Notes: generated by a model from the sequence alone, not told the origin. DNA of 64,000 nt from Helianthus annuus (GCF_002127325.2 NC_035435.2:12779893-12843892), one strand, 5' to 3'. Shown: positions 35,966 through 46,528, counted from the stretch's first letter. Program-made: numbers and translations.

Positions 35966-37200
35966 GTACAATTGTGTACATCACATGCCTTCATTTTGTT
36001 ATGACATTTGGTTTGTTTAACATGGGATAATGCATTCATTAACATTGATCACGCCGTTCGTTAGTAGGTAGTGGTACCATAGGAATTGACAACTCCCGTT
36101 CCTGAAATCCTGGGTTTGATAGGATTGTAAGGAATGACCGAATTCGATATACATAACTTAGATAAACCTTTAATTTGTTTAAGGGTTTATCGCCACAGTC
36201 TCAAGGCTTGGATGTATGCATATTTCACAATACCGCATAAATGTTAATATCAATAGAGCATGCATTTTTCCACAGAACATAACGTTGATTTAAACCACGT
36301 TTTACTTCAACGACTTGTTTTGTGCATTTTACATATGGTTTAAGTTGATACATTTCGCTTACCATACAAGATATATTTTGGGTACACATTACATTATCTA
36401 TATTGAACATAAACATTTTGACATTGATACACATACTTGGTGGTTTACATTGAACATAGACATTTCGATATGGTTTACACAATAACACTTGACACTTGGT
36501 TTATACATGAACAATTAACATGGTGGTTGGTTTGGGTAAATGATTAGCGTAACGTGGCGTATGTAATATGATACAAACATGGTGGATACGCCGCTGGTAC
36601 TTCCTATATATAAATGTTTGTATAATATTATGTATCGTAGCGTTATCTAAGTCATTTCAGTTTAGACATATTACATTTTACACAAATAACATACTCTTCA
36701 CAAGACATTATTTTTACAAACAACTTATCTCATTCAACTCATTTTACTTGGTTACTCGTTTAACCTTACACTTATTTATACATATCATCTGATCTTATCG
36801 TTTTTCAAATGATTTACAAGACAAAGCAAATTACAAGGTTCATGACTAAACATTTTCTCAAACATAAGTCATGAATTCCGTTTTCACAAAACCAATGTAT
36901 CTCACAGGCATTTTTATGCTGACGTACCTATTTTCACATGTGTTTTCAGGAGATGATGCATAGGACTTATCAAGATATACTTAGGCGGACCTGTGCCTTA
37001 GTGACTTAAAACGAGACAAGAACTAGTTAATTTATGTTATGTACCCTTTGGTTCTTGTTTAAACAATGTAAACTTTCATGTTTGATCAATGAAACGAAAC
37101 TTCAATTGCGATGGATTTGAAACAATTAATTCTGTTACAACACTCCCCGACGTTTCCGCCACGTTTTGTATGTTCCACGTGGTCGGGTGTGACAGAAAAG

Positions 37201-37214
37201 TTGGTATCAGAGCC
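37201..37214 (+). other. primer-binding site of element F
   Basis: TTGGTATCAGAGCC, 6 nt after the LTR end; initiator tRNA-Met type. Confidence 0.88.
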
Positions 37215-37822
37215 AATGGTTATAGGGAATTAGGTTATTAGTAATGCTTTGACCTAGTCTATAACCTTCCTAGGACCCTAACGCGAGTTTACTTGCGTTT
37301 AGTCATAAAACAATACCGTCACCTATCCTTAGGCGACGACCACAACAAGAACATAAATTTCAAAACCGCTTCGAAAACTAATCATCTGTTCTAGGATGAT
37401 TGATTACTAGGTTTTGAACCCTCTATTGTAAGGTTTTGAACCCTCTGTTATAAGGTTTTGAACCCCTTTGAATTTTCAAAACTCTCGTCAAAGTTTTGGG
37501 TCCTAAATAGTGTGAACACGTACAAACTGGAAGAGTGAATGCCTGTACCCTGGGTTTTCTGTCTAAGGTTAGAGTGTTCGTACAAATCCACATAATCGGA
37601 CCAGTCACTCTTACCTGGGAACTCTTGGGGTGAGTGTCCACTTATAGGCTAAAGCATGTCTTCGCGACACATTAATATGACCTGCTTACTTTGATTAGAC
37701 ACCGTCTCATTTGTTTGCCTTAGGTAACAAACAAATGATCGCAATTTCTATGCGTTGTCATCTTGTTTTATTTACCGATAACATTTCATTTATTTCCTCC
37801 TATATCCTTCATTTCCTCCAGA
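37215..37822 (+). other. element F untranslated leader
   Basis: Non-coding. It contains three close copies of AAGGTTTTGAACCC at about 37409-37465. Confidence 0.65.
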
Positions 37823-38404
37823 ATGTCTCTCCATCGCAACGATGCGCAGATATCCGAGCAGACTGCCAAATTTGCCCAGCGGATAGGCGAAGTAATTCTG
37901 AAGACTGTTGAATTAGGCTTTGCCATGTCTCGTCTCAACAATGAAGCCACTCAAGGGCCACCAAAGGAAGCGGAAGTCAAGCCTGCACCACCAGCCAAGA
38001 AACCAATCAAGGAATCAAAGACCATGGATGAACAGACTGGATCCCCTAAGAGGTCAAGGAAGCGAAAGGCTTCTCAGAACTTCGCCGTGGTCACTCGCAA
38101 TGCTTGAGACATCCCCAACCAACCAACTCAACCCCCTGCTAGGAAGCCATACAACGGAACTGCACCCTTGTGCAACCAATGTAGCCTCCATCATCATGTC
38201 AATGTAAAGTGCCGCAAATGCCAAACTTGTGGACTTATAGGCCATACAGCAAGAGTTTGCACAGCCGCAGCTGCACCAAACCAAGCTGGCAACAATCCCG
38301 CTCAAGGTCGTTTCCTACCAGGTTCTTGTTTCAACTGTGGCGAGATGGGTCATTTCCAAAGAAATTGCCCAAAGTTTACTAAGGCAAATCTAACCCACGG
38401 ATGA
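37823..38404 (+). pseudogene. gag: element F shortened gag with zinc knuckles, one in-frame stop
   Basis: A 193-codon frame beginning MSLHRNDAQISEQT. It has a basic Pro/Lys-rich middle (KPAPPAKKPIKESK is the style), then CRKCQTCGLIGHTARVC and a clear CCHC knuckle CFNCGEMGHFQRNC near the end. An in-frame TGA at 38105-38107 splits it; TGA could come from CGA by one transition. The central capsid (Retrotrans_gag) domain of gypsy gag is absent, so even without the stop it would mainly be an RNA-binding fragment. It is the only coding trace in F. Confidence 0.75.
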
Positions 38405-38917
38405 ACAATTGGCTGTTTAGAAGATGCTGTTGTCTTATGCTTTTGTTTCTTCTATTTTACTTGTTATGTAAAACAATCTGTCCCGTTCATAAATAAAAGT
38501 TGTTGTTCGCAATTCTCAGATACAAGTATGGTTACAAGTATGAATGGCATTCCCCTATAATGCCTACGTTAAGGAACTATGATCCTTGCAAACTACTTTC
38601 GTGAAAATTCTTCCCATTTTTTTGCGTTTACTCATGACTTTCTTGGTAATTTCTAAGTACTCGTTTTATTCTTAGAAACGAAGTACAGGAAATAAAGTGA
38701 CGTTATGAGTAATCGTGCTGCCATACCTTTGAATCCTTGTTTAGATAACCAAGGATATCTTCATACCCATTACGTTCTGATTTCTTCAAACATACATAGT
38801 TTCAAAAATATTTATCCTCATACATAGATTTAACTTTCAAACTCTGCTCCATATGTTGCCATGGCATATAGAGCATCTCAACCTCATAAGCATTTTACTT
38901 CGTGTTTTGACTTAAAC
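38405..38917 (+). other. element F interior, non-coding, left of D
   Basis: No pol similarity found. It ends at the ACGTC target duplication of element D (38918-38922). Confidence 0.6.
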
Positions 38918-38922
38918 ACGTC

Positions 38923-39413
38923 TGTAGGTCCCCTTGAGTCTATGGATCGTCACAGAATCGTCTTTCCAATCAAGAGTGCGGAATCCTCTTGATCAGAATC
39001 AGCAGAAAACGTGTAGGAAACAGAAACAGCAAGACACTTTCAATCAGGGTTTCTATTGATTATCAATCAAACAAGAATTACAATCAATCTAAACCCTAAC
39101 CCTCTCAATTTCGTCCAAGACTTAATCTCTCACGAAATCTCTCTCACACAAACTGTTTTGGCTGATTAACCTTAACCCTAATGTCTAACCTTGTTTATAT
39201 AACACAAGGTTCACAACTGGGCTAGGTTAAAGACTCCTGGGCTGCGAATTGGACAGGCCCAATTCGCCCCCATCACCCAATTCCTTGGGTTTAGTTAGCC
39301 CAAACATAACAACTAACTATTACAAAGCTAAACCCGCTAACTGTTTATCGTTTAACTAATTACAAGATATCCAAAGACCAAATCTAAGCTGTTGTCACAA
39401 ACATGCACCAACA
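38923..39413 (-). repeat. element D 3' LTR (left, complete)
   Basis: 491 bp from TGTAGGTCC to CACCAACA as written. The minus-strand TATA (TATATAAA) is at 39194-39201. It contains GGGC-(14 nt)-GCCC at about 39236-39257, the same small inverted repeat found at the turn of the right-hand palindrome. It differs from the right-hand R-U5 arms by many substitutions and indels. Confidence 0.92.
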
Positions 39414-39423
39414 AACTCCCCCT
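39414..39423 (-). other. polypurine tract of element D
   Basis: AGGGGGAGTT on the minus strand, next to the 3' LTR, as in element C. Confidence 0.85.
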
Positions 39424-41356
39424 TGACAATAGCTTCATAAAAACTTTGTCTTGAGTCAAAACTTTGTCTTCGGTCTTCTTGCAATCTTCAAGTAGTCTTG
39501 CACTGTCTTTGGTCTTTGGATAGCTTCAGCTTTAATAGCTTCTGCCAGCAACAGACTCCCCCTAAGCTGATGCATCCAATCACCAAATCTTCAACACGTT
39601 AGCGTTTGAGTAAACTCCAGTTTAGCATTTGCACAGCAATCTTCAACTCTTCAATCTTGTCTGCAATTTAGAAAGGAGGTTCTACCATGCAGCCAATCAA
39701 ACTCTCATCTTCACACGTCACAGCAACTTCTCAGCAACAAACCGCTTCAATCTGTATACTATAAAACAAACATCTCGAGAAAACATAAGAATTTTTCAAC
39801 AAAAGTTAAATAAATTATTATTTTTCAAGAGATTAGTTAAACTGTATCACAGATTAAGCTTTTTCAACTTATCACCAACACGCAAAACTTTTTGTTCAAC
39901 ACACAAGGACCTGCCTGATTGAAAATTTTGAACTCACTTTCTAACACCGTCTCCCCCTATCAGTAACAATTCCTCCAAGAATAACAGTTTTCCGTACGTT
40001 AAGAATTTCAAACAGAAAAAGACACTATTTTTGGATTTTTATATTTTTCTGAAAGCAAGTAAATAAACAAAAACAATAAACACTCTATTTTTGTGAGAAT
40101 CACTGGTAAGAAGATCATATCAGCACAAGCAAACTGTTTCACACAATCATGTAATTCTTTATTCAATTTTTCGTGAAAAGCAGTTCAAGACGATTACCAG
40201 TATGTTTGTCCACTTAAACAAAATGCATGAACATTTCAAGTACCATTACCGTATGATACATTAAGGTAATTTTATTTTCTGAAATACGAGCGTGTCCCAC
40301 AAAAGGATATACCCCCACGATCAAGGTATGCACAAAGATTCATCGTAGTAGGTGAGTATACTGATGTCATACTTTAAGATATTATGACTGTGTCTAGATC
40401 TGCATAAAATCTGTTTTATCATGTTTTAAATGCTTAACTATGAACACCCAAATAAATATTAATCAAATCCTGGAAATAAAAACAGCACACTCTATCATGC
40501 AAGTATCTTCCCTACCACATATTTCACAAGTCCAATCCTGAGTTCTGAAATCTTAACTGGGAATAGGTTGAGAAGAGAAAAGAATAGATCTTAGTAGAGA
40601 TGGTATAATATACAGATCAAATGAGATTTTCTCAGTTTGATATAGGTTTATTGGGTTTCTTTTGGGCACTAGAGGGCCTCTTTCGGGTGTATTAGATCTA
40701 TAGCGCGACAACGTACAGCTAGGTCAGCATGTATCTGGATGCAGCAGAAGCTGTCGTTGCCTAGCACCTCCAGGTCAGCATATATCTGGATGCAGCAGAG
40801 GAGGTACACGACTTTGTTTAGAGAAGATTTCAGAATCAGATCAAAATTGTGTGTATCGGGAAATATACAGACATTCAAATAGAAATGAGCTAATTCCAAG
40901 TGACTATCTTTCCTGGGGTCATGTACAATTTTAGTTCTAACAGACATACAGCCAAGATATCCCTAGATAAAACAACAGTATAAAGACCCAAAACTTCAGA
41001 TTTTGGCAATCTATCAACGCAAGAATTAAGGTCATTAAACCATACACCACTAATGTGTTCCCCACTCATATTCAGTTCATTTATGTTTATATCACATTGG
41101 TAAGTTGATTATTTCATGCTTTTTGCCTACTGGTACATCATATAATGAAGCTGCTATCACACTTAAGCAATTTAATTTCAAGTTCAGTGTGACAGTCTAA
41201 CTTGCTGATGTACTATCATTTCTTCTTTTCACACAGTGATAACTCATTTTTGATTTTCTATTTTTTTTTATGTTTTTGATTTTTCAATTTTTTTTTTGTT
41301 TTTGATTTTTTAAGAAAAGCAGTAAACTATTTACAAAAATTCTTATGAAAAACCAG
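39424..41356 (-). other. element D 3' non-coding region
   Basis: About 1.9 kb with no coding. It contains a 30-bp direct repeat (AGGTCAGCATGTATCTGGAT and on) at 40721-40750 and 40772-40801, and T-rich runs at 41250-41310. Confidence 0.7.
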
Positions 41357-41460
41357 TTATTCAGGATTCCTCATCCCGTTGAGTTCGACTAAGTGTTCAA
41401 AGCGAGCCCTGTCAAATGCTTTAGTATAAAGATCTGCCAGGTTATCCTCTGTGTCGACTC
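41357..41460 (-). pseudogene. pol: element D pol C-terminal remnant (RNase H tail)
   Basis: On the minus strand it reads DNLADLYTKAFDRARFEH and then GMRNPE followed by TAA. This is the hallmark C-terminal end of copia RNase H (NLADLxTKA...F..L...GM). Upstream of it, everything from the protease start to here is deleted, so D keeps the two ends of the polyprotein and nothing between. Confidence 0.85.
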
Positions 41461-41601
41461 AACACTTTGAACCACAAATTAAATCATTTAATATATATCA
41501 ATCATCAATCTCACACCCCCCCTTCATGTGCCTAGAGCAGCCACTATCAACATAAGTTGATAATCCTCCTTAGCAGCTCCTGCACACACTAACTTAAGAA
41601 A
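41461..41601 (-). pseudogene. pol: element D protease start, truncated
   Basis: On the minus strand GCAGGAGCTGCTAAGGAGGA and TTGATAGTGGCTGCTCTAGG match the protease start in element C, but 5 nt (GGTAT) before the Asp-Ser-Gly codons are lost. The deletion junction to the RNase H tail lies around 41461-41520. Confidence 0.75.
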
Positions 41602-43578
41602 TTAGTTAGATTGGGGGACCCAAGCCTTAATGGTCTTGGGTCGTCCAAATTCACCAACCACTGGAACATCCATCCAATATCCATTACTCCTAACTGGAGT
41701 CTTGGATCTCAGACCTGTTGATGGAAATGGGTTTTGATTTCCACTAGGTCTTTGGTCCTGAGGTTTCCTATATACATTTGGACAATTTGACCTTTGGAAA
41801 TTTTGATTTTCAAACCTTGAATTTTGATTCCAAGAAGCATTATTGTTGTAATTTCTGAAGCCATTGTTATAAAAATTTCGACCACCATTATGCTGGTATC
41901 GATTGTGATATTGACTTTGACCTCTGAAATTATTTGAATTAAAATTGTTCATTTTAGGTGAACTGCTTCTAGGTCTCTGATATCTGCTTGGTGGAGATCT
42001 AGGCTGAAATCTAGGTTGATTTCTTTGAAAACGAGGAACTTGTGGAGTTCCTTTTTCAGCCTTATCCACACCAACAGCAACTGTCTCTGGTTGCTTAGGA
42101 GCAGATTGCTTTGGAGAGTTGGACTCTCTCTCCTGCTTATCACCACTTTTCTCTGGTGACTTCTCTCTCTTCCTCTCATTCACTTGTGCTTCATTCTTTT
42201 TGTTAGGACAACAGCTAGCTACATGTCCTTTGGTGTGACATTTGAAGCACGATCTCTTTTTCGAAAACTTCTTATTGGAAGTCTTTGAACTGGATTCAGA
42301 TTTCTTTGTCTGACAACTTGATTTCACATTATTGCTTGACCCAACCTGATTCCCGTCAATAACTTCGTCAACTTTTTGCTTACCTTTCTTCAAAGGACAA
42401 CAACTCGCCACGTGCCCTTTGTTGTGACATTTAAAGCAGGATATTTTCTCTTTGTTTGATCCCTTTTTAAATGTGTTGGTCTTGTTGTCTTCAGTATCCT
42501 CATCCAATTTATGAGGTGTACTGTTAGACCCAACAGATTCTTTCAAAGAAACTGGACTACTTGGCAAGTCCACAGCTATCGGATCCACTACATGTGCAGT
42601 GGTTACAAAATCAGTTAGCTCATCTTCAGTTGGTAAAAATGAGTAGTCAGAAGATGAAGCTTTAGTAAACCCCACCCCTGTTTTATCATTACTTCTTTTT
42701 AAACCTTTTTGAATTTGAGTTCTGACTAACGAAGAATTCCCAAAATTATGTAACTTCCCCTGAAGTTCTACAATTTTGGCTTGTGCATCAGCCAATTCTG
42801 TGCACTTTTCTGAAAGCTCGTTATTCGTTTCTTTCACAGTTTCACGAGCCAAATCAATGACCTGTAACAGTTCATTGACTTTGCTTGTTAAACTGCTAAT
42901 TTCCTGTTCATTTGATTTGAGTTTTTCCAAACAGTTTGACTCTCGTTTAATCAAAAGAACATTTAACTCTTTTCGGTTTTCCAAATCAGCCAACAAAATT
43001 TTGTTTTGTTCCGATAGTCTGTCAACTTCACCCTGTAGTTCAGTGCAATTATGACACGTATGACTTACAGGTTCTGGTGTTACCTTCACCTCTGTTGTAA
43101 GTTCATTCACACCATCCATGCACTTTGAAACTTCTGCAGCCTTCTTCTCAACCTTCTGTTCAAGAGCTTTCTTCGTCTCTTCTTTCACAGCAACTGCTTC
43201 TTCATCTAACGCACGATCTCCTACACTCTGTCTTGATGAATTCTGATAGCGTTTTCGTAAAGCTTCCCACAGATCATAAGAAGTCCCATAGTGCTTGATG
43301 GTATGTTTAATTCCCTCAGGCAGGGACATCTTTATCACTGCTAAAGCTTTCTTCTCAGCATCAACCATTAGTTTCTCAGATTCATCCATCTTGTCATAAG
43401 AAATCACTTTTGTCCTTCCTTCAACACGACGTGTAGGAGCCATGTATCCATCTATAATACAATACCACATTCTGGTATCTTCGCTCTTCACAACCAATTC
43501 AAACTCCTCCTTCCAGACAGCATATTCGTTAACATTTGTAAGCTTTGGCCACTTCTCGACATTGTCCACTTTAATCAT
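41602..43578 (-). CDS. gag: element D gag, intact 658-codon frame
   Basis: Capsid/nucleocapsid-like protein of a copia element, uninterrupted. Residues 1-115 hold the W-rich capsid N-terminus (VWKEEFELVVKSEDTRMW, IKMSLPEGIKHTI, LWEALRKRYQ). Compared with C about 200 capsid residues after that are missing, so the capsid domain is shortened. Residues about 150-300 are coiled-coil-like with a CHNCTELQGEVDRL segment. Two CCHC knuckles follow, CFKCHNKGHVASCC and CFKCHTKGHVASCC; C has one at this place. The Asn/Arg/Gln-rich tail ends in WVPQSN. It starts MIKVDNVEKW at 43578, about 1 kb after the primer-binding site. Probably RNA-binding; capsid assembly is doubtful. Confidence 0.85.
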   Translation of the reverse strand: MIKVDNVEKWPKLTNVNEYAVWKEEFELVVKSEDTRMWYCIIDGYMAPTRRVEGRTKVISYDKMDESEKLMVDAEKKALAVIKMSLPEGIKHTIKHYGTSYDLWEALRKRYQNSSRQSVGDRALDEEAVAVKEETKKALEQKVEKKAAEVSKCMDGVNELTTEVKVTPEPVSHTCHNCTELQGEVDRLSEQNKILLADLENRKELNVLLIKRESNCLEKLKSNEQEISSLTSKVNELLQVIDLARETVKETNNELSEKCTELADAQAKIVELQGKLHNFGNSSLVRTQIQKGLKRSNDKTGVGFTKASSSDYSFLPTEDELTDFVTTAHVVDPIAVDLPSSPVSLKESVGSNSTPHKLDEDTEDNKTNTFKKGSNKEKISCFKCHNKGHVASCCPLKKGKQKVDEVIDGNQVGSSNNVKSSCQTKKSESSSKTSNKKFSKKRSCFKCHTKGHVASCCPNKKNEAQVNERKREKSPEKSGDKQERESNSPKQSAPKQPETVAVGVDKAEKGTPQVPRFQRNQPRFQPRSPPSRYQRPRSSSPKMNNFNSNNFRGQSQYHNRYQHNGGRNFYNNGFRNYNNNASWNQNSRFENQNFQRSNCPNVYRKPQDQRPSGNQNPFPSTGLRSKTPVRSNGYWMDVPVVGEFGRPKTIKAWVPQSN

Positions 43579-44562
43579 CTTTAAACACGTTTTACCGTAA
43601 CCGTACTGATAAAACCGTACAATATTTTTCCGAAAATTGTTTTTACCAAATTATACCTTTAGAATCGTCTCGAAAAGACGAATCCAATATTTTTTTTTTT
43701 TGTCCTAAAAATCACACGAATCTAACGGCGCAAACGGTTCTGTCAAACGAGTTACGGATCAATTTCTATTTGCAAAACACCGAAAAATTTTCGACGCTTG
43801 CCAACTGAAATTCCACCACTTAAATTTGCTACTAAATTCGCTGGTTATGGCTTAATTTCGCTGGCCAGTGGTTAAATTCGCTGATCAGTTTAAATTTGCT
43901 GGTTAATTCGCTGAACTGTTAAATTTGCTGGTCAAATTCGCTGCCAATTTCGCTCAGATTAATTTCGCCGGGTAACCAGTTCGCTATTATAACGACTGGC
44001 AAAATCGCTGAAACCGTGATAATTTCGCTGTGGAAACTAACACGATTACCAAAGTCGCCTTTGGATTTTAAATTCGCCGATCACCGTGAAATTATGTCCC
44101 AAATTCGCTGGTAAATATGCTGAATCACTTAAATTCGCTGGTCAGTCAGCAAAGTTAATCAATTTCGCCAAATCAATATGGAAATCCAATCTTTCCAAAA
44201 TTTTGAAGATCTTATCTCCTCTCCAACACAAATCTGCACAATCAAAACAGCCAAATATCAGTGATTTTCGAAAATTTTAACAAGAAACAGAACGAAGAAC
44301 GCGAAGAACACGAAGAACAGTCTTCGAATCTTCAAGTGTTTCCAGCCAAAATCCTTCAAACAGTCAACCAGAAACTATCCTGAAAACCTGCAAATCAGCA
44401 AACAAACAAACCAAAAGATCAAAATAGCCAAAATTTTCGAAAATTTTATCAAACCCACAAGAATTTCGAAAATTTTTAAAAACCCTAATTTTTCAGGTTT
44501 CACCAATTTTCGAAATTTTTTCTGCAAATCACAATTCTGAACCGAGCAATCAAGAGCCTAAC
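43579..44562 (-). repeat. element D leader with TTCGCTGG repeats
   Basis: Between about 43810 and 44165 the plus-strand text is an array of diverged AAATTCGCTGGT/AATTTCGCTG words (sense strand CCAGCGAATTT). The leaders of B and C also carry arrays built around TTTCG. Confidence 0.75.
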
Positions 44563-44574
44563 GCTCTGATACCA
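44563..44574 (-). other. primer-binding site of element D
   Basis: TGGTATCAGAGC on the minus strand, 2 nt from the start of the right-hand LTR arm at 44577. Confidence 0.9.
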
Positions 44575-44844
44575 ATTGTAGGTCCCCTTGAGTCTTATGG
44601 ATCGTCACAGAATCGTCTTTCCAATCAAGAGTGCGGAATCCTCTTGATCAGAATCAGCAGAAAACGTGTAGGAAACAGAATTCACTTTCAACTGGGTTTC
44701 TATTGATTATCAAACTTGCGTATTACAATCAACCAAACCCTAATTCGTCTAAGACTATGTCTCTCACGAAATTCCTCTCTCACACAACTGTTTTGGCTGA
44801 TTGACTGATTTACTGATCAACCTAAACCCTAAAGCCTAACCTTG

Positions 44845-44852
44845 TTTATATA
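44845..44852 (-). promoter_or_regulatory. TATA box in left arm of the palindrome
   Basis: TATATAAA on the minus strand, pointing into element D, in the position of a normal 5' LTR promoter but without its upstream U3 sequence. Confidence 0.6.
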
Positions 44853-44948
44853 ACACAAGGTTTACTATTTGGGCTAGGTCAAGACTCTTGGGCCTGTCCA
44901 ATTCGCAGCCCAAGAGTCTTGACCTAGCCCAAATAGTAAACCTTGTGT

Positions 44949-44956
44949 TATATAAA
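44949..44956 (+). promoter_or_regulatory. TATA box in right arm, pointing out of element D
   Basis: TATATAAA on the plus strand, the mirror copy of 44845-44852. It would start transcripts running right, into element F. Confidence 0.55.
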
Positions 44957-45803
44957 CAAGGTTAGGCTTTAGGGTTTAGGTTGATCAGTAAATCAGTCAA
45001 TCAGCCAAAACAGTTGTGTGAGAGAGGAATTTCGTGAGAGACATAGTCTTAGACGAATTAGGGTTTGGTTGATTGTAATACGCAAGTTTGATAATCAATA
45101 GAAACCCAGTTGAAAGTGAATTCTGTTTCCTACACGTTTTCTGCTGATTCTGATCAAGAGGATTCCGCACTCTTGATTGGAAAGACGATTCTGTGACGAT
45201 CCATAAGACTCAAGGGGACCTACAACGTCCAGTGCAAGGTTTCGAAACATCTTCAACTTCTAAAAATCCATATGGGATCTTTTATCCCCATAATTAGACC
45301 CTTGTGGATGATTATCATACAAATCAGAGTCCTTAATTGGATTCCTCATGTACCAAAATTTGATCATTTCGGTTCCTTAGAATCGAAATCGAATTTTCTC
45401 TTTAAGATCTTTCTATCTTTATAGTTAGATTCTTAGAAATATTTAAAGCACCAATCAAAATCCACTGATTGGATACCTGGTGTGCTTTGAATACATGTGC
45501 ACAGTTGGCAGAACAAATTAACAGAATGATAACAAATCAAGTTAAACAATCTTTGTGGTTATATGACTATGTGTTTATGCATCTTGTGTTTTCTATTATG
45601 CATTTTGTGTTTTTATATACTCTGGATATTCGTTATCCAAATCCTCGTGGAATCTTTCATATCTTCATATGAGGGATTCGTAGTAGGATATTCAAAAAGG
45701 TACTATCTTAAATCCTTAATGGACTTCTACGTTGTAGTTAAGTCCCTTAGATTATAAAGTACTATTCCAAGGTTTAAGGACAATATGTGTCGATTTAGTT
45801 GAA

Positions 45804-46110
45804 GAGATTGGTTCGACAATCTAGTTAAAGACATCCTACATCGATGTAGTTAAATACTCCCCGTGGGTAGTTTAGTTAAATAGATCATTCGTTGATCTAA
45901 GTTAAAGAGATTGGTTCAACAATCTAGTTGAATATATCATGCGTTGATATAGTTAAAAAGGCCCTCGGGTGGTCTAGTTAAAGAGATCCTACGTCGATCT
46001 AAGTTAAATAGATTGGTTCGACAATCTAGTTAAAGGCATCCTACGTTGATGTAGTTAAATATTTCTCTTGGGTAGTTTAGCTGAAGAGATTATTCGTTTG
46101 ATATTTTTCC
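45804..46110 (+). repeat. about 103-bp higher-order tandem repeat, three copies
   Basis: GATTGGTTCGACAATCTAGT recurs at about 45806, 45909 and 46011. Each unit is made of about four 26-bp sub-units ending in TAGTTAAA (GATGTAGTTAAATA, GGTAGTTTAGTTAAA, GATCTAAGTTAAA). Diverged but regular. Confidence 0.85.
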
Positions 46111-46528
46111 CATACGCATTATGAAATGAACTGTGCGGACTGTGCAAGGAAGTACGTAATTATGGAGGCCTACATAATTATGGAATTTAGTGCACAGAAA
46201 CCACAAGAAGTTTTGTCATGTGTTAAGACCTGCAGTGACAAGAGTAATGATACGGGAGAAGTCTTGGATTTTGACCAATGTCATTTATCCTTACACTCCC
46301 CAATTCTGATTTCAAAGCACACACAAGTTTCCTATGATAACTCTTCACGGGAAACGTTCTCCTGCCGTAGTTCGAAACTCCATGTTTTGTTACTACAAGG
46401 ACTTCACTTTGTGGGTTGAAATTTTCGCTAAGGATCCTAACATGGCCCAGAGTTTTACCTAAGGGTTCAATGGATTTGTCTGAAAGCGAAACCGTCACAG
46501 CTGTCTTCACAAGTTTCCTCTAAAAACT

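Larger units (their letters stand above)
33647..37194 (+). repeat. element F 5' LTR
   Basis: 3548 bp with TATA-like ATAAATA at 34724-34730 and a 52-bp tandem array. The open frames within it are repeated in the other LTR and have no domain. Confidence 0.93.
38923..45224 (-). mobile_element. element D: Ty1/copia derivative with U5 ends at both sides
   Basis: The insertion is flanked by ACGTC (38918-38922 and 45225-45229). On the left is a complete minus-strand LTR (38923-39413). The interior has an intact gag and the ends of pol. On the right, after the primer-binding site, the LTR begins correctly (TGTAGGTCCCC at 44577). After 317 bp it turns back on itself through a 14-bp loop and ends as ACCTACA. 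Both termini are therefore the U5 end of the LTR, TGTAGG...CCTACA, and the outer U3 end is missing on the right. The same family as element C (97 identical bp of U3). Confidence 0.9.
44577..45224. repeat. perfect 648-bp palindrome of LTR R-U5 (right end of D)
   Basis: Arm 44577-44893 is the exact reverse complement of arm 44908-45224 as far as I can read; each is 317 bp. The 14-nt loop (44894-44907) is CTGTCCAATTCGCA, bounded by GGGC and GCCC. The arms carry the core promoter, R and U5 of the LTR and lack the rest of U3. The loop matches the LTR text between the same GGGC and GCCC but in the orientation of the right arm. Confidence 0.93.

Noticed and set aside
35623..36030. Repeated Cys/His-containing peptides in F
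   Set aside because: They are translations of the 52-bp tandem repeat in the LTR, also present at 48581-49000.
44577..45224. Palindrome as two solo LTRs in head-to-head orientation
   Set aside because: No target duplication or complete LTR end lies at the centre; both U3 ends are missing and the single ACGTC pair flanks the entire element.
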